NCBI GenBank assembly: GCA_030063045.1
Contig: JAQSEB010000065.1
Coordinates: forward strand, 496,001 to 560,000
DNA length: 64,000 bases
Source of the DNA: Pratylenchus scribneri
Lineage: Eukaryota; Nematoda; Chromadorea; Rhabditida; Pratylenchidae
Direction: 5' to 3'
A program made the translations under genes and the position numbers. Position 1 is the stretch's first letter, and each line of letters opens with the position of its first letter. The notes under the pieces were generated by a model. That model saw only the letters and a list, made by a program, of their open reading frames with translations. It did not search any database and was not told the origin of the DNA. Below are positions 33,541 to 45,250 of the stretch, one piece after another.

Positions 33541-34440
33541 GCTGCGCCCCTTGCCCCTTGCTTCCGCCAAATTTTGCGTCTTTCAAAATTATTCCTTTCT
33601 TTTCCTTCCGATTTCCATCAAAAAATTTCATCGGCTTACCCCCCGAAAAAATCATCCACAAAATCCTCTTTTATTATTTCTTTGTCCCAAAATTCGCCTC
33701 ATCAAACTTCTCACCCCCAAAATTCCCCTTTGTGAAAATTTCCTTTGAAATGTGCCCTTTTTGCCCACTTCCTCCTTCTTCCTTGACAGTCGCGCGGCCC
33801 CCACCTTCCGAATATCCCTTGAGCCTTTTTGAATGGGCAAAAAGGAAGGAAGGAAGGGGGAATAATGGGTAAGGGAAGGGGCCGGAGGGGTGAATGGGAT
33901 TTGGCGATTCAAAAGGCCTTTTCGGGGGCCACATTCACCATTCTCCTTTGTCCCTCCAAACAAATCCCCTCTCCTCCAGCCCCCCCCCCTTCCCTTTTAG
34001 CCCCCTTCCTTGCCCAATTCCCTCCTTTTTATCCCCTCCTTTATTCTTCCTCCTTTATCCTTTGTTCCTTTCCCCCTTCTTCCCTCCTTCTCTCCTCAAT
34101 CCTTCATCCATTCATTCTTCAGCCTCCTTTTCTCCCCCTCCCCTTTTGTCCTTTGTTCCCCTTCTCCTTATTCCTTTTGTTATGTTTGGTGCAAAAATGG
34201 TCTAAAGCCATCAAAACGGCTGGCTGCCCCCTTCGCCCATGGCTTTTGTCCCAAATTTACTTATGCATTTTTGGGGGCTGGCCAATTGACCAAATTATTA
34301 TTATTCCTTCAAGGTTTCCTTCCAAAACACTTGACCCCCTCTTCTTCATTGTCTCCCAATCCTCTTTTTTATTATTTAAATTATTCTATGAAAAGCAATT
34401 CAATATAAATGGCGATGGCGTCATTCATTTTTAAAGGACT
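33540..34440 (+). other. Pyrimidine-skewed block
   Basis: The plus strand is strongly C+T-rich, above all at about 33960-34180 (CCTCC, CTCCTTT and CCCTTCT repeats with a C11 run near 33980). This opens long frames on both strands (to 201 codons), whose products are Pro/Ser/Leu/Phe low-complexity. I see no domain and no compelling splice pattern. Purine/pyrimidine asymmetry of this length can form triplex or nuclease-sensitive structure. Confidence 0.5.
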
Positions 34441-34640
34441 TAGAATTAGAATTAGAATATATGAAATTTAATTTAAAATAAATTTTAAATTTAAATATTC
34501 TCCGAAAAAGAATTCTTTGCAAATTGCCTAATTTTTAAGGACCTTCCTGACTTAATAATATATAAAATTTAATTTAAACGGATATTCTCTACCTAAATCT
34601 GTGCACTTCTTCTGGCTTTTGTAAATTTAAGGATAAAATT

Positions 34641-34806
34641 AAAATTTTTTATTCCCCTCTTTACAAGACTCATTTTCAAGGACCTTTTAAAATATGTAAA
34701 ATTAAAATTACATAAATAGGTTTAAAATTTTTTATTCCCCTCTTTACAAGACTCATTTTCAAGGACCTTTTAAAATATGTAAAATTAAAATTACATAAAT
34801 AGGTTT
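34641..34806 (+). repeat. Exact 83-bp tandem duplication
   Basis: The segment 34641-34723, beginning AAAATTTTTTATTCCCCTCT and ending CATAAATAGGTTT, is repeated without a visible mismatch at 34724-34806. The identity marks it as much younger than the other local duplications here. Confidence 0.95.
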
Positions 34807-35077
34807 TCCCTGCATAAAATTGCAGTCCTTCGGACTTCGGAGGCCTTTGCAAATTTAAAAATTAAAATTTGGATATTCCTCTCCCCTTTCCCTAGAAATT
34901 GGACGATAACATAGTAGATGATGCCAAATTGGGAAAATTTAAGTAAGCTACCTCAATTTGATCAAACCTAAATCGAAAAAACCTACCGTAAGGAAGCAAA
35001 TCTTTATAAAAATTACATTTAAATTAGTTTTTTTTATTAATAAGTATTCCCTCCCAGCATTTTCCCATACAAAATAA

Positions 35078-35660
35078 TTGCCAACTTCTTCAAAAAGACG
35101 CAACTTTGTGTGTACCGCCTTTGTTCCCTATCCAACAAAGTGCCAACTTTGTGTGTATTTTCTTGTCCAGCCAGAAAAGCTCACCAAAATCTCCATAAAT
35201 TTGAATTCCCTTTTTCACAATTTCTTTTGTAGGTGGCGCCGCCCAGTCCCCGCGCAGCCAGCCCCCATCCCCATCGGCGCGGGTAATGGTCTGGGAATTG
35301 TGCCAATGGCCCCCACCCTCCCAATTGCCCATTACAATCATCAAATCCTCCTCAATTTCGTATGAAATGTTCCCCTTCCTTCGAATCTTCTCTCTTTGAA
35401 TTGAATGGATCCGCATCCAATCCGCGCACAAAAGCCAAAAAGTCAATTCCATTCCATTTTCCCATGGACCCCTGCCCCATCCCCCTTCGGCACTCAAAAT
35501 CGGCCCCCGCAAACAAACCCCCAAATTCACCACTTTCTTTCTAACGGTTCCATTTCCTCCATGTCCCAACTCCCAAGTCCATATCCGTACCCAAAACACA
35601 CAACAACGGCAATTATCCCCCCTCTCTTCCCAACCATTTCCTCCTTGACGATTTAGAATT
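35078..35660. other. GC-richer island, possible but unproven coding sequence
   Basis: GC content rises locally, and a 169-codon minus frame (35090-35599) overlaps shorter plus frames. A plausible 3' splice site (TTTTGTAG, about 35226-35233) precedes GTGGCGCCGCCC on the plus strand. Products are Pro/Gly/Trp-rich with no recognised domain. It could equally be a regulatory island. Confidence 0.25.
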
Positions 35661-37200
35661 TATCCAACCTTTTTCCCATCAGTCCCCAAAATTTGCCCTC
35701 ATCTTTCCTCTCTAGGACTACCGATTAGGTCCTTTAAATTCCAATGTGAATGGAAGCCAAAAGTTGGATTACATCGCCCAAACTTTGCATTGTTTGATTG
35801 AACTTTGAAGAAATGATTCCGTTAGGAATTCAATTACGACATTTTCACGCTAAGATTCCCAATAAATTTCGGTTATACCTAAATTTTAGCGAATTCAAAG
35901 TCTCAATATCAAAATCCCATGGCAAAAATGTAGGCTATGTTTAGAGTTTATAAGTACTTAGAACAAAGGCCTTTTAGGCTTTTTATCATTTTGATTTTCT
36001 TATTTGGGATTTTGGGTGTATTTCAAATTTGAGGTGAATTCTTAAATTTCTTAATGTCTCAATTTTTAATCATTCTAAATTTTCGACCCAGTTTCTTTTA
36101 ATAATAAGCCAAAGCCCATTATTTTTTACAGTAAAATAATCTAGGAAAAAATTTAATCGGAAAATTGATGGGCCCTCGGGGCAATGAAGTTTAACATTTT
36201 TGATTTAATCAAAAAACTTTTTTATCCAAATTTTTTATATGATCCAAACAAATAAACTTTTGATGCTATTCAGCGCGTTTTGCAGCTGACAATTTTAATC
36301 CATTTCCCTTTAAATTTTGCGCAATGAATTAAAATGTAAATGTCCACAACAAGTTCCCAATAAATTTTCAAATCGACATTGACATTGACACTCTCTGTGT
36401 GTGTGGCCAATGGCCGGCCATCAATCCATTCATTCATTCCCATTTCCCATTTTCCCACTGTTCCATTCAATGTCCGTCCCATTCATTTCATTCATTTTAA
36501 TTGCCGTCCATTTTGAACACAAAAGCAGCAGTAGCCTTTCCCTACACATAAATCTTCCTTTCCGACCCGACCCTCTTTTGTCCTCCTCAATTTCTTTGTT
36601 GTTCTTCGTTCTTCCCCCCTTTGTTTGGCATCAAAACCAAATGGCGCTCAAAAATGAAAATGAATGAATGAATGAATTGGGCTAATTTCTATTTTTAAAT
36701 TTGACCATTTTCTTTAGAAGGGAAATTCGTTTGTAAATTTGAAATGACCACTGAAAATGAAATTATTTGTGTCGAAAATGTGGTCTAATTCTCTAAATCA
36801 TTTGTGTCAAAAATGTGGCCTAATTCTCTAATCTAAGTCCCATGTAATATAAAAAAAGATTAATTTACGGCTAAATTTTACTTATAAAATTTTGTTATTC
36901 GAAGAACATTTTCGTATATATTTTGCAACAAATTTATTTTTTATATGCTTCCTAATTTAAAATGGGCATTGGGCATCGGTGAATGTGGTGTTTAAATTTT
37001 GCCTGGATTCATTCGAATTTTTTTTCTTGATTTTAAATTCTTCAAAGCGACATAATATTCAAAAACTGTCTCAATTTTAAATTTGGCCACAATATTCAAT
37101 CCACAAATCATTCTAGGCTTCATCCCTTATTTATAGTGGATTTCACCTATGGGAAAAAGAATATATTCAAATGATCCAAAACTTCTGCCTAAATTCCATT
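35661..37200. other. Noncoding DNA
   Basis: No gene is recognised. A GC-richer patch at 36395-36665 is dominated by CATTCATT and CCCATTTCC repeats and ends in GAATGAATGAATGAATT. Confidence 0.4.
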
Positions 37201-38450
37201 TAATTTGACACGAAATTTATGGAAAAAAATTCCAAACTTTTTTTAAATGCCTAAAGTGGCATTTTTCCACGTGAATTTCCCCATCCTTTTTTATTATTCA
37301 CCTTCTACTCATTCATTTCCACGAAATTTGTGCCAAACATTGGCAGAACAATGAATTAATCCCGATGCCATTTTAAATGTGCCTCAAATTGGCATTTTCC
37401 ACGTGAATTTCCTTTTCCATTTTATTATTTACCTCCCACTCATCCATTTTCATTTCTATTCATTTAATCTTTATCCCACACTAAAAATGTCCCTAAATGT
37501 ATAAAGGCATGTTCTTACAAACTATTTTTGAAATGGCCACAAAAAGTTGGCCATAAAAATGGTCACAGCTCACTCCCATTGACCTCTCACCCCTCGCGCT
37601 CATTTATTTTGTTTTTGTAATATTTTGATGCTAATTTAGGCTTTATATTAATTTGCTTAATAACTTATTTGCAACTTTTTCTATTTTTTAAACATTTTTT
37701 GCACAATTACTTTTAATATATTTTTATTTAAAATTTAATTTTTGTTGAAAATTCAGGCGGTATTTATCGGTTACCCGGGTCCAAATTTTTTCCACCCTAA
37801 AATTTACCCTATTTTGCACCCAAAATTGGTGAACCATAAAATCACCTAAAATCATTTTTTTTTCGTCCTTTTATACAATCAAATATAAATACTAGAATAA
37901 GAATACCAGAAAAAAATTTTCGTATCTGGACCCGGTTAACCGATAAATACCATTCCGAGTTCAGACTAACTTTTTTGATGTAAAAAATAATCAATTTTAA
38001 ATCATTTGATTTTGCAATATTTTGATGCTAATTTAGGCTTAATTTGTTTTTGTTTTAATTTCTAAAAAAATTCACTTTTTTCATTGGATTTTTTTGCACG
38101 ACTAATAAATTTTATAATTAATTTTTGAAAATTTATGCCAACTTTTTTGAAGAAATAATCATCAATTTTTATTTTAAATTCATGAAAAAATATTTAAAAA
38201 ATACAAATATTAAATAATTAAATTTTAATTAATCAATCTTATTTGCCAAATTTCACCGAATTTTACCTACCAATATATTCTCTTCGGTTTCTAAAAAAAG
38301 AGAAAAAAAATTTTAGTTTATTTTCAAATTTTTCCAATATTTCCCATTATTTTCACATTCCAAATAATTTTACCCAAAAAAATTCGCTTGCATTTTTCCA
38401 CGTGAATTTCTTCCATTTTCCCTTTAAAAAAACATTTTTGTAACTTCCAT
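37200..38450 (+). repeat. Local duplications with CCACGTGAATTTCC and TTTTGATGCTAATTTAGGC
   Basis: GCATTTTTCCACGTGAATTT occurs near 37259, GGCATTTTCCACGTGAATTT near 37391 and GCATTTTTCCACGTGAATTT near 38389. AATATTTTGATGCTAATTTA followed by GGCTT occurs near 37618 and 38016. CACGTG is an E-box, but the copies are spread irregularly and a regulatory role is only a guess. Confidence 0.6.
37759..37951. mobile_element. 193-bp TIR element, GGTATTTATCGGTTA ends
   Basis: The left arm is GGTATTTATCGGTTACCCGG+GTCCA. The right arm TGGACCCGGTTAACCGATAA+ATACC is its reverse complement apart from one or two changes, giving arms of about 25 bp. The interior contains 'TAAAATTTACCC' and has no open frame. 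The flanks ATTCAGGC and ATTCCGAG agree only in part, so the target duplication is decayed or the ends are slightly off. Confidence 0.75.
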
Positions 38451-41400
38451 TTATGCCTTTTTAAAGACAATTTTTGTGAAGAATGATCAAAAATGGTACA
38501 AAAAGTTTGTGTCCCAAATTTTCATAATTTTTTTTGCTCCCATTGACCCCCTCCTCCACCCCTTTGTTTATTAATGCCAATATGCCAATTTGCTGGCCGC
38601 CCTAAAATAATGTGAATGATCTTTTTTGCACCCACTTTCTTCCAATAATATTAATTCCTTTTTATTCTATTCATTAATTTCCACCCTTTTTAATAATTTG
38701 TTGTTTCCCATTTTTGCACCTGCTAAACAAAGAATATATTTTCACACATTTTTGCATAAATCAACCATAAAAAAATAAAAAAATATTATTTTATACTTTT
38801 GCGGCAAAAATTATTATACATTTTTCAGCCTTTTGTTTCCTTCCATTTTTCCCATTTTACCAGCCAAAAATATATTGCGGGCGAAAGTTAAAATACAAAA
38901 AAAAGTGTGCCCGAACATTTTTATTTTGCATATTTTTGGGCACTCCAACAATAATGGTCAAAGGCGAAGGGGGTTCAAAAAAGTCCATTGACCAAATTCA
39001 CACACGAATTCACTCCACCCACGCTTTTTGTATAATTTTCCTATAAAAGGCGTGGCTAATTTGGGTTTTCTTATAATTTACAATCCTATTTCCTTCTTCA
39101 ATCTAACAATATATTTGAGTAAATTTTGCGCATTTTTTCCTTAAATAAATAACTATGAATTTAATTTATGCACAAAAAATTAAATTTACCAAAAATTCTT
39201 CATCAAATTCAACATTTTGCGACATAAAAATATTACCTTAAAATTTTAATTGTATAAGGCTAACAAGCTAACAACACTAATAATAACAATAAAAAAAATT
39301 AAAATTTTCCAAAAAATTTCAAAAAATTTTTGTTTTTCAAAAAATCAGTTTTCAAAAATTTTAAAATTTTCTCAAAAAAAATTTTTTCAAAAAAATTTCA
39401 AAAATTTTAACAAAATGATGAATTATGTAATGATTTATAGCCAAAAAATTCAATAAAAGCTTGACTAGGCAAAATAAATTATAAATGTCAATTTTTAATG
39501 ATTTTTTATGCCGGAAATTCCTCACAAAATTGTATACAAATGATTTTCAAACACAAAAATGAAAGAATGGAATATTATTTTTTATAATCGCTCCATCCGG
39601 CGCGGTCACTTTTCGCGCATAAACTCAAAGAAAAATGAAAAAAAGTGCGGCGCCACAATATTTTCCCACAGAGCAATTTTCGGGTATAGGGGGAGTCAAA
39701 AAAGATGATTTTGAGGAGAAAAATATGATTAAATGACTCAAATGGAGGGGAAAAGTTATGTTGGGGCGAAAGGATGCGCAGTTGGGGGGAGGGGGGAGGG
39801 CAAACGGAAATGAAAAACGCCGGGGGTGGGAGGAGACGAAAATTGGTTGTACATTCAAATTTGCTTTCATAAATGCCTGCCTTTATCCACCGCCGCCCTT
39901 TTGCTTTCACCCAAATATAGGTTAATCCCTTGGTCCCATTACCTCCCTTCCCGCCGACGGAATGTTTGTGATGGCCATGGTAAACTTTTTTTCTTCCTCT
40001 GGGCAAAGATTAATCCCCTTACTTTTTGATCTTTGGGAGAGCAATTATTTTTGAATTTTGTGAAAATTTGGTAGCAATTTAGAATGAAACACAAAAGTCC
40101 ATTTTTCTCTGTGATTTTGATGAATTTTTGCTATTAAAATAATTTTATCGATTTAAAGCCTTATTATGAACTCTACTAACTGTAAAAGTACATGCTCTAT
40201 AAATCGACAAAAATTATTAGAGATTTTTGTTTAAAATTAATCGAATTTCATCCCCAAATTTTAAACAACCATTTGATAAGAATAAAGAATTATTGGATTC
40301 ATAATGGGAAATTATGAGCATCAAAAAATAAACAAATTTTAGCGATTTTGTTGAATTTGATCAAATTCGACAATTTTAATTTAAACTAAACCACATTCCA
40401 ATTTGAGTTAAAATCTTCAATTCCGACAGCAATTTTCAATCATTTCACCAAAATTCTCTTATAAAATTACCAATAAAGTGCATTTTGGAGATAAAATTTT
40501 CTACAAATCCGCATTATACAAGGGAAGTGGGCGGAGTCTTTATAGCGAAAAAAGGCGTGGAAATAAGAATAAGGATATAATAACAATTACCTATCCCTTT
40601 TTGGTTGACTCCTCCCACTTTTTTGTTCGGCTATCCCATTCCAATCCCCGAAAAGCATTATTCATTCTTCCTTTCACAAAGCCGCCAAAAATAAGTCTCC
40701 TTCATTCCATTCTTTCAAACAATTTTTCTAGTAAGATTTAAAAAAAAATTCAAATAAATTTGTACCCGTAACCATTTTTTGACTTTTTCTGAATAAATGT
40801 TTTTGCGCATAAATTCGCGGAAAAAAGGATGCACTATTAATTATTAATTAAACTTACAAATTAGCTGAAAAATATTATTTAAAAAAATGAATGCGTGCAA
40901 GTTCATCCGAAACATTACAATTTAACCCACACAATTTCACATTTATTTGCCTTATAAATTGTGTTTTTTAAAAATCATAAAAATGATTGCCATCACCCAC
41001 TCCCTCTGTATTCACATGCATTTTGGCAATTCGCCCAATTTTTGTGAATTGTCGCAAAATATTTGCCAATTTTTTAATTAATTTCCCATTCACCCCTTCG
41101 CCTCCAGCCATCCATCTTTCCCGCGCAACTACAATTTTTTTTATTGTTTTTATTTAAAAAATTGTAAACCCAAAGTAAAGTGCATTGCAAATATTTTATG
41201 TTTAAAAGGAAGGCAAAATGAATTTCCCTCTTTTTTCGGCGCCCACTCATCCTCATCCGCCCGCCCCCTTTCCCTTCCAATTCCACTCTTACCGTAATCC
41301 CCTTTCTCTTTTTGTGCTTCCTTGTTCCTTTTCCTTTATCCGCCCTCTGCTGCTCCCCGAAAGCTCACAAAAAGAAAAGCTCACAAAAGGCATCAATGGC

Positions 41401-41840
41401 CATTATAGAATACAAAATTGTGGCACTGCCAATTGCGTGCGTAGAATCAAAAAATTTTTAGACAAATTTGTGCTCATATGCTGACACACCGTGACAATTT
41501 TCAATTTAATTCACGAATATTGCGATTTCCCGCCCCAATTTCCTCCTCCTTAAAAAAATGTTGCCATATTTTTTTGGCGGTGCCGCCGTCGCCTTTCCAT
41601 TTTGTAATTGTAATTTTTTAAGCGAATGACTTGTGAATAAACAGTGACACTAATGTCAGTTTTGTGAAATAATTCCGTGACAAAATTACTAATTGGCAAA
41701 AAAATAATGATATGCCAGGCACTGTACCCATTTTTTGTGATTTTTTTATCGGTGAGCAAAGCAGTCAATTAGACAATAAATACAGAATATTTTTTCTGGT
41801 TTTCATTGAGGAATTTATTTTATTTCCAGAAAATGTTCTG
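38451..41840. other. Noncoding DNA with a GC-richer patch
   Basis: A patch at 39590-40020 opens a 143-codon minus frame starting MPRGRKKVYHGHHKH. The rest of that product is Pro/Phe-rich, follows a GGGGGAGGGGGGAGGG purine run and matches no family I know. I see no other candidate. Confidence 0.35.
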
Positions 41841-41844
41841 ATTT

Positions 41845-42470
41845 TGTTCTGATTTTTTTCAGAATGTTCTGATTTCTATTTCTGTTGAGATTCTGAAATT
41901 CATTCAAGAATTCAAGAAAATATTTTTTTACTTTTCTTTCCTGCTACTGATTTTGTTCTGTTTTTCATTAAGGACAAATTTCATCCGGAGAAGGTTCATT
42001 TCGATTCCTAGAAAAATTCTGATTTTGTTTCTTTAAAATTGTTCTGATTTTCATTCCGGAAAGAATTGTTGTGATTTTTATTCCGGAAAGAATTGTTCTG
42101 ATTTCATTCCGGAAAGAATTATTCTGATTTTCATTCCGGAAAGAATTCTGATTTTCATTCCGGAAAGAATTGTTCTGATTTTTATTCCGGAAAGAATTCT
42201 GATTTTCATTCCGGAAAGAATTCTGATTTTCATTCCGGAAAGAATTGTTCTGATTTTTATTCCGGAAAGAATTCTGATTTTCATTCCGGAAAGAATTCTG
42301 ATTTTCATTCCGGAAAGAATTGTTCTGATTTTTATTCCGGAAAGAATTCTGATTTTCATTCCGGAAAGAATTCTGATTTTCATTCCGGAAAGAATTCTGA
42401 TTTTCATTCCGGAAAGAATTATTCTGATTTTCATTCCAAAAAAATACTGATTTTTATCCGGAAGATTATA
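41845..42470 (+). repeat. Minisatellite C, 24/27-bp units in a 75-bp higher-order pattern
   Basis: Units of AATTCTGATTTTCATTCCGG+AAAG (24 bp) alternate with 27-bp variants carrying AATTGTTCTG and TTTATTCC. The clean part (about 42060-42440) mostly follows the order 24, 24, 27. The left part is more diverged. Its minus-strand frame (Met-Lys-Ile-Arg-Ile-Leu-Ser-Gly repeats) is a repeat artefact. It is related to minisatellite D read on the other strand. Confidence 0.93.
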
Positions 42471-43435
42471 ATTATTTTTTCTAATTTATTTCCCTTCCAT
42501 TGGTTGACATTTTATTTCCTAACAATTAAAATGAATTAGCACAAAATGGAACCAGTCTATTTAATTTTTTATCTTTTTATGCTGATGAGTTCAAAGATTG
42601 ATGGATTAATTTAAAATCATTTCAATCGCCTTTTCTCTCAACTTCTCCATTCATTCATTCAATTCCATTGTTCATTCACATCAATTGGAATGTACTTATT
42701 TGAAAAAGTCAACCAAAAACCAGACATTCCCCTTTCCTCCCAGGGATTACACCATTTTTATGACCCTGCCTTCCTGTTCATGTCCACTTTTTCATTTATC
42801 AGTTTGCTTTATCAAATGCAATTCTTCCCAATCAAAACCAATTAAATTGTGATGATTTCTTCTTGTTCTATTCTTTGTTTTCTCCATCCAAAGTTTTCTT
42901 AACCTTTTTGACTGGCCAATAAAAATATATTTTTATGGCCCATTGACAAATTCCTCAATCATTTTTGCCATTTTCAAATCACAAATCATACAAAATTTCG
43001 CCAATCCAATATATTGTGGGGATGGGCCACTCCCATTCTTTTTCTTTCCAATTTTGCCCATTTTTTAATGGGTCATAAAATTTAAGAAAATTTTCCTTTT
43101 CATCGAGACAATCCTTGATGAAAGCTTAGGATAACATTTTTCTATGCGCCAACCGCCATAAAAAATAAGAAGACAAATAAATTTGTCCCATTTTAATATA
43201 AATTTTATTGTCTTTTTGGTATCCATTCATTTCCTTTAAATTTTCATGTGCTTCTTCCACACACAATTCGCCCAATTTTCCATTTCCAATTCCAACCATT
43301 TGTCTCCCTTCATATTCCCCAATTATTTTATGCCCATAAAATTTATTTAAAATAAGGCAATTTTTAAACCAATCTAAAAGACACTTTTCCCTGACTGAGA
43401 AAGAATAAATAGAAAGAAAAGGGGGGACAAAATGA
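42471..43435. other. AT-rich noncoding DNA
   Basis: No gene is recognised. Confidence 0.4.
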
Positions 43436-43439
43436 ACAA

Positions 43440-43830
43440 TTTTTGATGGGAAATAAATGAATGCGCAGACACATTTTATGAACCAAAAATTATTTTATTA
43501 TTTTCAAATGGAAAATAATTAGCAGCCTTCTTATTGGTAAATTTTTCGGGAAGAGAAGGGTTTAAATAATTTTTAAAATTAGAAAGAATGGTCCATTCCG
43601 TCCACAAAGGGTAATGAACATACAATTATTTATTTAAAAAAGCAATTTTTAAACCAAATTTACAAGGAAAGATTAGGAAGAGGACACTTCGCTGAATAAA
43701 TAATGAGAAAATGTAAGAGAAAATGAACAAATTTTTGAGTGAAAATAATGAATGCGCGAGCACATTTTATGATTAAAAAATCATTTTATTAAATATTAAT
43801 GGAAAATAATTAGCCTTTTCAAATTGCTAA
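43440..43830 (+). repeat. Local duplication, about 295-bp offset
   Basis: 'AAATAA.TGAATGCGC' then 'CACATTTTATGA', 'ATTATTTTATTA', 'AATGGAAAATAATTAGC' and 'AAATTTTT.GGGAA' occurs at about 43452 and 43746. Noncoding. Confidence 0.7.
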
Positions 43831-44726
43831 ATTTTTGGGAAAATAATGGTTTAAATTTTAATAATAAAAATTTGTAAAATTAAAATGGGCCGCCGTCCAT
43901 AAAATTGAAAAGAAACAATGCGCGCTGTCCTCCTTTTCTTTGTTTCCGGCCCTCTTCCCCCTTCCCCCCCCCCCCTTCTCGATCATCGAGACTCTCGACC
44001 CAAAGGAGCATGGGGAGGAGGGAGGAATAAATTTTTTTACAAGCATTTTGCGCTTTTTTGTAAAATTACGAATGTAAATTGTGCAAAAGACAAAAAAGAG
44101 GGAAGCAAAGCGATTGAATGGGAAGAGAATTAAACAAACAAAAATTTTGCCCAAATTTTGCCGACAAATTACATTTTAAACACCGCCCAAAAACATTAAA
44201 GGTGTATACTTTTCCAAACAATTTTTATTTTAGAGAAGCGGCAATTCCATTCAAAAGCAGGCAATTCCACACATGCGCGAATTTTGTATTGTCCTTCTTT
44301 CTCAATTTTTGTGGCTCGCCGCTTTTTCGATTGGTTTTTAATTGTTTCTTTAGTCTAAATTTTATATTTTTCTTTTGCTTTGGATTAAGCTCACTGATTT
44401 TCCAATTTAATAAATTCTATTATCGCATTAATGCCCTTTTCGACTATCCGTTAAGCAGAAAGCGTAAAATTGTCTTCGCTTTTCCATTGAAAATGTGCTT
44501 GTAACATCAAAAATGTATGATCAATTTTCATTCACAAAATTTTAACAATTATTTAAAGTATAAAAAATTTGAAAATTGCGCCAAATTCCTTTTTCCTCCA
44601 TTATGCTAATTTTTCCGAATCTTCTTTTCCGCCTTTCCTCCGAAATATTTAAAAATTAAAGTCCCTGAGACAAGGCGGCAAAATTAGAAAAAGAAAAATC
44701 CTTTTATGAATGTGTTTGTTTGAGAG
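43831..44726. other. Noncoding DNA
   Basis: A C13 run and the motif TCGAGACTCTCGACC (43988-44002) recall the CpG-rich element near 25 kb. The 128-codon plus frame at 44118-44504 is Phe-rich and has no recognised domain. Confidence 0.4.
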
Positions 44727-45250
44727 CAATAAAATTGTGTGGAGGAAACCACCAGCCAGGGAAATGTTGCGCTCAGTAGAGGGGACAAATATGGCTTGTA
44801 AAATTAGGCAGATCTTTGGGTGATCACGCTGTGAGAATGGCGCCGAATAAGAGAGAAGGGAGGATGGCGGAAAAAGTCGCCGAATTGGTTTGGCACCCGC
44901 CGCCATGTCCCGGCTCATTGTGCCAACAAAAATAATCGCCCCAAATTGTCCTCTTTAATTGTGTGCACGCATTTGTGTTTTAAATTAACAATAAATTGTG
45001 TTTGGAGGAAACCACCAAAAATCAGAAAATAAAGAGGAAAATGTTGCGCTGGAAAATGCTAGGAAGGCGGGCAAATTTGGCTTGTAAAATGATGCCAACC
45101 GATCTATTGCTGATGATCACCGGCTGTGAGGTTGGCACGGAATACAAAAGGGAAGATGGCGATATAAAAGTCGCCGAAAATGGTTTGGCGCCCTCCATCT
45201 TGTCCCGGCTCATTGCGCCAACACAAACAATCGCCCCATTCTTCCAACTT
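44727..45250 (+). repeat. Duplicated 240-bp GC-richer segment
   Basis: GTGGAGGAAACCACCAGCCA and on to GTCCCGGCTCATTGTGCCAA (44739-44924), and TTGGAGGAAACCACCAAAAA and on to GTCCCGGCTCATTGCGCCAA (45001-45221), are copies with many substitutions and indels. Shared internal blocks are AAATGTTGCGCT, TTGGCTTGTAAAAT, GATCAC.GCTGTGAG and AAAGTCGCCGAA. Indels shift the frame, so no common protein is preserved. Confidence 0.75.

Noticed and set aside
33829..34434. 201-codon plus frame rich in Pro, Ser, Leu and Phe
   Set aside because: It arises from C+T skew. Overlapping frames on both strands are also open, and no domain is present.
39575..40006. 143-codon minus frame beginning MPRGRKKVYHGHHKH
   Set aside because: A basic start, then Pro/Phe-rich sequence through a purine-rich tract. 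No domain, splice signal or homologue is recognised.
42078..42434. 118-codon minus frame with Met-Lys-Ile-Arg-Ile repeats
   Set aside because: It is the 24/27-bp minisatellite C read in a frame that happens to lack stops.
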